DNA from: CAYUCJ01 sp049282265
GTDB taxonomy: Bacteria; Desulfobacterota; DSM-4660; Desulfatiglandales; Desulfatiglandaceae
Length of the DNA stretch: 14,666 nucleotides
Assembly (NCBI GenBank): GCA_049282265.1
Contig: JBAPTR010000098.1
Span: forward strand, 1 to 14,666
Direction of reading: 5' to 3'
The position numbers were made by a program, and so were the translations under genes. Of the stretch, positions 11,700-14,666 are shown in pieces. Each line of letters begins with the position of its first letter. Position 1 is the first letter of the stretch. Under the pieces are notes generated by a model. That model was not told where the DNA came from, ran no database searches, and worked only from the letters and a program-made list of their open reading frames with translations.

Positions 11700-14255
11700 A
11701 TGAGAAATAATTCTGATAACAGTGACCGACGGGAGCCCGCCGCCGGCACGCTGGGCACTTTCGGGGGAGTTTTCACCCCCAGCATTCTGACCATCCTCGG
11801 TATTATCCTTTTTTCGAGACTAGGCTATATTGTTGGCAGTGCCGGCCTCAGCCGGGCACTGGTCATCCTTTTGATCGCAAACGCCATATCAGTCGTCACC
11901 TCCCTTTCGCTTTCAGCCATTTCAACCAACATCCGAGTCAAGGTCGGCGGCGTTTACTACCTGATATCCAGAACGCTCGGCCAGGAATTCGGTGGCGCCA
12001 TCGGCATCGTCATGTTTCTGGCCCAGTCGGTATCCATTGCGTTCTATTGCATCGGCTTCGGCGAGGTGTTGGCAGCTATCGTATCCATCGGAAACGTAAA
12101 ACTGTTTACACAAATTGTCGCCTTTATATCCGTGGCGGTCCTGTTCGCCTTTGCCTGGATGGGGGCTGACTGGGCCACACGGTTCCAATATGTGGTAATG
12201 GCCCTTCTCGGTGCGGCCCTGGTTTCGTTTTTTATCGGCGGTATAACCAACTGGAATACGGGACTTCTTGTCAAAAACTGGTCGACCCCTGAAAACGGGC
12301 TCCCGTTTTGGACGCTGTTTGCCATCTATTTTCCGGCGGTAACCGGATTTACCCAGGGATCCAGCATGTCCGGGGACTTGAAAGATCCCAGCAAAAGTCT
12401 CCCCGTGGGAACATTGCTTGCCGTCGGTATATCCATTCTGATCTACTTTGGCTCGGCGGTGCTGCTGGCCGGATCTATTCCAGAAAACACCCTTATCAGT
12501 GATTATGCGGCAATGAAACAGGTATCGCTGGTGCGATTTCTGATAGATGGCGGCGTCATTGGCGCGACCCTGTCTTCCGCAATGGCCTCATTTCTGGGTG
12601 CCCCACGTATTTTGCAGTCCCTGGCCGCCGACCGTATTTTTCCCTTTCTCCTTCCTTTTGCCAAAGGATCCGGGCCGGCCAACAATCCACGAAAGGCGAT
12701 ACTGCTCTCTTTCGGGATCGCTTTGGCAACGATTGGGCTTGGCCAGCTAAACATTATCGCTCCGGTGGTCTCTATGTTTTTCCTGGTGTCATATGGTCTT
12801 TTGAATTATGCCACCTATTATGAAGTTCATGCCGCCAGCCCCTCTTTTCGGCCTCGTTTCCGGTGGTTCCATGCCCACCTGAGCCTGATTGGCGCCTTGG
12901 CCTGTCTGGGAATGATGATGACCATTGATCTTACGGCAGGCATTGTCGCCGTTTCGGTTTTGTTTGCCATCTATCATTACTTAAAGCGAACGTCTGGGCC
13001 CGCTCGCTGGGCGGACAGCCAGCGTTCCTATCATCTCCAGAGGGTTCGGGAGCATCTTTTGTCCGCTGCAGCCGAACCGGAGCATCCCCGCAACTGGCGT
13101 CCGCAGATGCTGTTGTTTTCGGAAGACCCCAATCGCCGCAAACCACTTTTGGATTTCGCTTCCTGGATCCAGGGCGGCAGCGGTTTTACAACCGTGGTCC
13201 GCATCCTGGAAGGAGATGGCGCTCGTATACTCCGGCAGAAAGAAGAGGCCGAATCCGAACTGCAAAAAATAATTCAGGAACACGGCATTTCGGCATTTTC
13301 ACTCGTGCTGACGTCACCCGATCTGTCTGTCGGGCTCCATTCACTGATCCAGGCCTTTGGTATCGGACCGCTCCGGGCCAATACCGTCTTATTAAACTGG
13401 ATGGAAGAGGTACCGCCGGGCATTCCACAATCCCGCAAGGAGCCGTATGGCCGAAACCTGCGAGCCGCTTTTCGACTCGGTCGTAACATCTTGATTTTAG
13501 ACGCGAAGCCAAAGGTCTGGGAAGCGCTTGAAACCGTTCCGCCGGAAAAACGCCGGATCGATGTCTGGTGGTGGGGCGATGCTACCAGTGAGCTGATGCT
13601 CCTGTTTGCCTATTTGATGACCCGCAGTGATGTATGGGCGGACGCAACAATCCGGGTTCTTGCAGTTTGCCCTGAACCGGAATCGGAACAAACGATTGAG
13701 AATATTCGCAAGATACTAGATGATATCCGCATTGAAGCTAAGCTCGAAGCGGTCATAGTACCGAATGCAGAAGCCGTCACCGCTCGGTCAAAGGACGCCT
13801 CAATGGTATTTCTTCCTTTTCGCCTGAAGGGAAACCAGCCCCTGGATCCTTTCGGCGGTTTTCTGGAAGAACTCCTCCCTCAGTTGCCGCCGGTGGCGCT
13901 CCTGATGGCAGCCGAAGATATTGATCTGGATGCTGAACCGGAGGAGGGCAAAGCCGCGGACATTGCTGCGGCCACGGATGCGCTGGAAGATGCGCGTAAA
14001 AAGGCCCTCAAAAAGGAAGAAGCCGCCGATAAAGCGCAAGTGCAGGCAGAGCAGAAGCTCCAGAAAGCAGAGGAAGCGGCTCTGTCTAAAACAGATGCAG
14101 AAAAGCTTGAACGACTCAAACTGGAAGCCGACGAGGCGCAGAAAACAGCAGAACAGGCTTCCCGAAAAGCCGCCAAGACAGCAGCAAAAGCAGAAACCGC
14201 CGCCCGGGACGCAGAGGCTGCCGGAGTGCAGCTTCCCGACTCGGAAAACTTATGA
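11700..14255 (+). CDS. SLC12-like cation-chloride cotransporter / amino acid permease-superfamily transporter
   Basis: This 851-residue inner-membrane protein of the APC superfamily has about 12 membrane segments between residues 25 and 428. Bacterial and eukaryotic cation-chloride cotransporters share its landmarks: FTPSILTILGIILFSRLGYI in TM1 (25-44), FPAVTGFTQGSSMSGDLKDP (211-230) in the TM6 region with following SKSLPVGTL, FLVSYGLLNYATY (361-373), and PSFRPRFRWFHAHLSLIGAL (381-400) before the last segments. The predicted role is coupled transport of Na+ or K+ with Cl-. A cytoplasmic domain (about 440-740) follows, as in SLC12 proteins, and then an unusual Ala/Lys/Glu tail (about 756-842) predicted as coiled coil or long single helix. 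GAGG lies 5-6 nt before ATG 11700. The downstream corA gene, 59 bp away on the same strand, strengthens an ion-homeostasis reading. Ion specificity is not readable here. Confidence 0.9.
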   Translation: MRNNSDNSDRREPAAGTLGTFGGVFTPSILTILGIILFSRLGYIVGSAGLSRALVILLIANAISVVTSLSLSAISTNIRVKVGGVYYLISRTLGQEFGGAIGIVMFLAQSVSIAFYCIGFGEVLAAIVSIGNVKLFTQIVAFISVAVLFAFAWMGADWATRFQYVVMALLGAALVSFFIGGITNWNTGLLVKNWSTPENGLPFWTLFAIYFPAVTGFTQGSSMSGDLKDPSKSLPVGTLLAVGISILIYFGSAVLLAGSIPENTLISDYAAMKQVSLVRFLIDGGVIGATLSSAMASFLGAPRILQSLAADRIFPFLLPFAKGSGPANNPRKAILLSFGIALATIGLGQLNIIAPVVSMFFLVSYGLLNYATYYEVHAASPSFRPRFRWFHAHLSLIGALACLGMMMTIDLTAGIVAVSVLFAIYHYLKRTSGPARWADSQRSYHLQRVREHLLSAAAEPEHPRNWRPQMLLFSEDPNRRKPLLDFASWIQGGSGFTTVVRILEGDGARILRQKEEAESELQKIIQEHGISAFSLVLTSPDLSVGLHSLIQAFGIGPLRANTVLLNWMEEVPPGIPQSRKEPYGRNLRAAFRLGRNILILDAKPKVWEALETVPPEKRRIDVWWWGDATSELMLLFAYLMTRSDVWADATIRVLAVCPEPESEQTIENIRKILDDIRIEAKLEAVIVPNAEAVTARSKDASMVFLPFRLKGNQPLDPFGGFLEELLPQLPPVALLMAAEDIDLDAEPEEGKAADIAAATDALEDARKKALKKEEAADKAQVQAEQKLQKAEEAALSKTDAEKLERLKLEADEAQKTAEQASRKAAKTAAKAETAARDAEAAGVQLPDSENL

Positions 14256-14314
14256 GTATAGCGGTTTCTATAAATAAAGTTGTGGAAAAATGCAATCTTA
14301 GGAGGACAGTTACC

Positions 14315-14666
14315 ATGCTCAGGTTCATCAGGAAGCGCACAGAAAAGGTCGGTCTGGCCCCGGGGACCCTGGTCCATGTGGGAGAGAAAAAGGCGGATCA
14401 TGTGAGAATACGGGTCATCGACTACGACCAGGAGAACCTTGAAGAGAGGGAACTGCAGTCCATTGACGAATGTATGCCATACAGGGATAAACCCACCGTG
14501 ACCTGGATCAATATCGACGGGCTTCATGACGTGGATGTGATCGAGAAGATCGGCAAAACCTTCAACCTGCACCCCCTGGTGCTGGAGGACATCGTGAATA
14601 CCGACCAGCGCCCGAAAATGGAAGATTATGAGAACTGTATCTTCATCATTTCCAAGATGCTGTCCT
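14315..14666 (+). CDS. corA: CorA-type Mg2+/Co2+ channel, N-terminal part (3' truncated by window)
   Basis: The first 117 codons are present; the gene runs off the window. TAGGAGGA precedes ATG 14315. The cytoplasmic funnel domain is recognised from PGTLVHVGEKKADHVRIRV, IDYDQENLEERELQSIDECM, PTVTWINIDGLHDVDVIEKI and HPLVLEDIVNTDQRPKMEDY, which follow the Thermotoga-type CorA N-terminus closely as I remember it. The membrane helices and the GMN selectivity motif lie beyond the window, so channel function is inferred from this domain. CorA is a homopentameric inner-membrane Mg2+ channel. It probably shares a transcript with the upstream cotransporter, 59 bp away, with no clear terminator between them. 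Confidence 0.93.
   Translation, partial: MLRFIRKRTEKVGLAPGTLVHVGEKKADHVRIRVIDYDQENLEERELQSIDECMPYRDKPTVTWINIDGLHDVDVIEKIGKTFNLHPLVLEDIVNTDQRPKMEDYENCIFIISKMLS

Noticed and set aside
13880..14572. 230-codon minus-strand ORF opposite the transporter tail
   Set aside because: Its Ser/Ala-rich sequence is the antisense of the Ala/Lys/Glu coiled-coil codons and of the corA start.
1..14666. CRISPR array, tRNA, rRNA, transposase or defence genes
   Set aside because: No regularly spaced direct repeats, cloverleaf-like sequence, ribosomal RNA signature or recognisable transposase/nuclease motif was found on either strand by reading.

Overview
The window (about 14.7 kb, roughly 55% GC by eye) looks like chromosomal DNA of an anaerobic Desulfobacterota (deltaproteobacterial) organism, such as a sulfate reducer or syntroph. 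This is inferred from gene content: a PaaK-type aryl-CoA ligase next to a molybdenum aldehyde oxidoreductase, tandem Slp lipoproteins, a GYD-domain protein and a short palindromic repeat. No rRNA, tRNA, CRISPR array, transposase or phage gene was seen.

Region 1 (1-3867, + strand) is a tight catabolic operon. It holds the 3' part of a phenylacetate-CoA ligase-like gene, a 56-residue helical protein, and the small [2Fe-2S] and large Tat-exported molybdopterin subunits of an isoquinoline-1-oxidoreductase/aldehyde-oxidoreductase-type enzyme. The likely logic is oxidation of an aryl or N-heterocyclic aldehyde to an acid, then CoA activation. Region 2 (3868-5970) has a hairpin-rich spacer, a good sigma-70-like promoter with a 22-bp palindrome upstream, two tandem Slp-family outer-membrane lipoproteins, a spacer with a possible decayed minus-strand gene, and a small exported protein with a Lys-Gly tail. 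Region 3 (5971-7258) has a hairpin between convergent genes, a minus-strand GYD-domain gene, and about 0.95 kb without a confident gene. That stretch holds short minus-strand ORFs, one split by an apparent single-base frameshift.

Region 4 (7146-11299, + strand) is the most intriguing part. A promoter is followed by an Lrp/AsnC regulator (apparently without an ATG/GTG/TTG start at the expected place), a PanB-family ketopantoate hydroxymethyltransferase with all key residues, a 421-residue protein I do not recognise, and a 2-aminoadipate/aromatic-type PLP aminotransferase. A 125-bp MITE-like palindromic element lies between the last two genes. Together they suggest an undescribed 2-oxo-acid/amino-acid pathway, either one-carbon hydroxymethyl transfer to a 2-oxo acid or its reverse.

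Region 5 (11300-14666, + strand) is inorganic-ion transport: a bacterial SLC12-like cation-chloride cotransporter with an Ala/Lys/Glu-rich coiled-coil tail, preceded by a possible leader peptide and followed by the start of a CorA magnesium channel that runs off the end.
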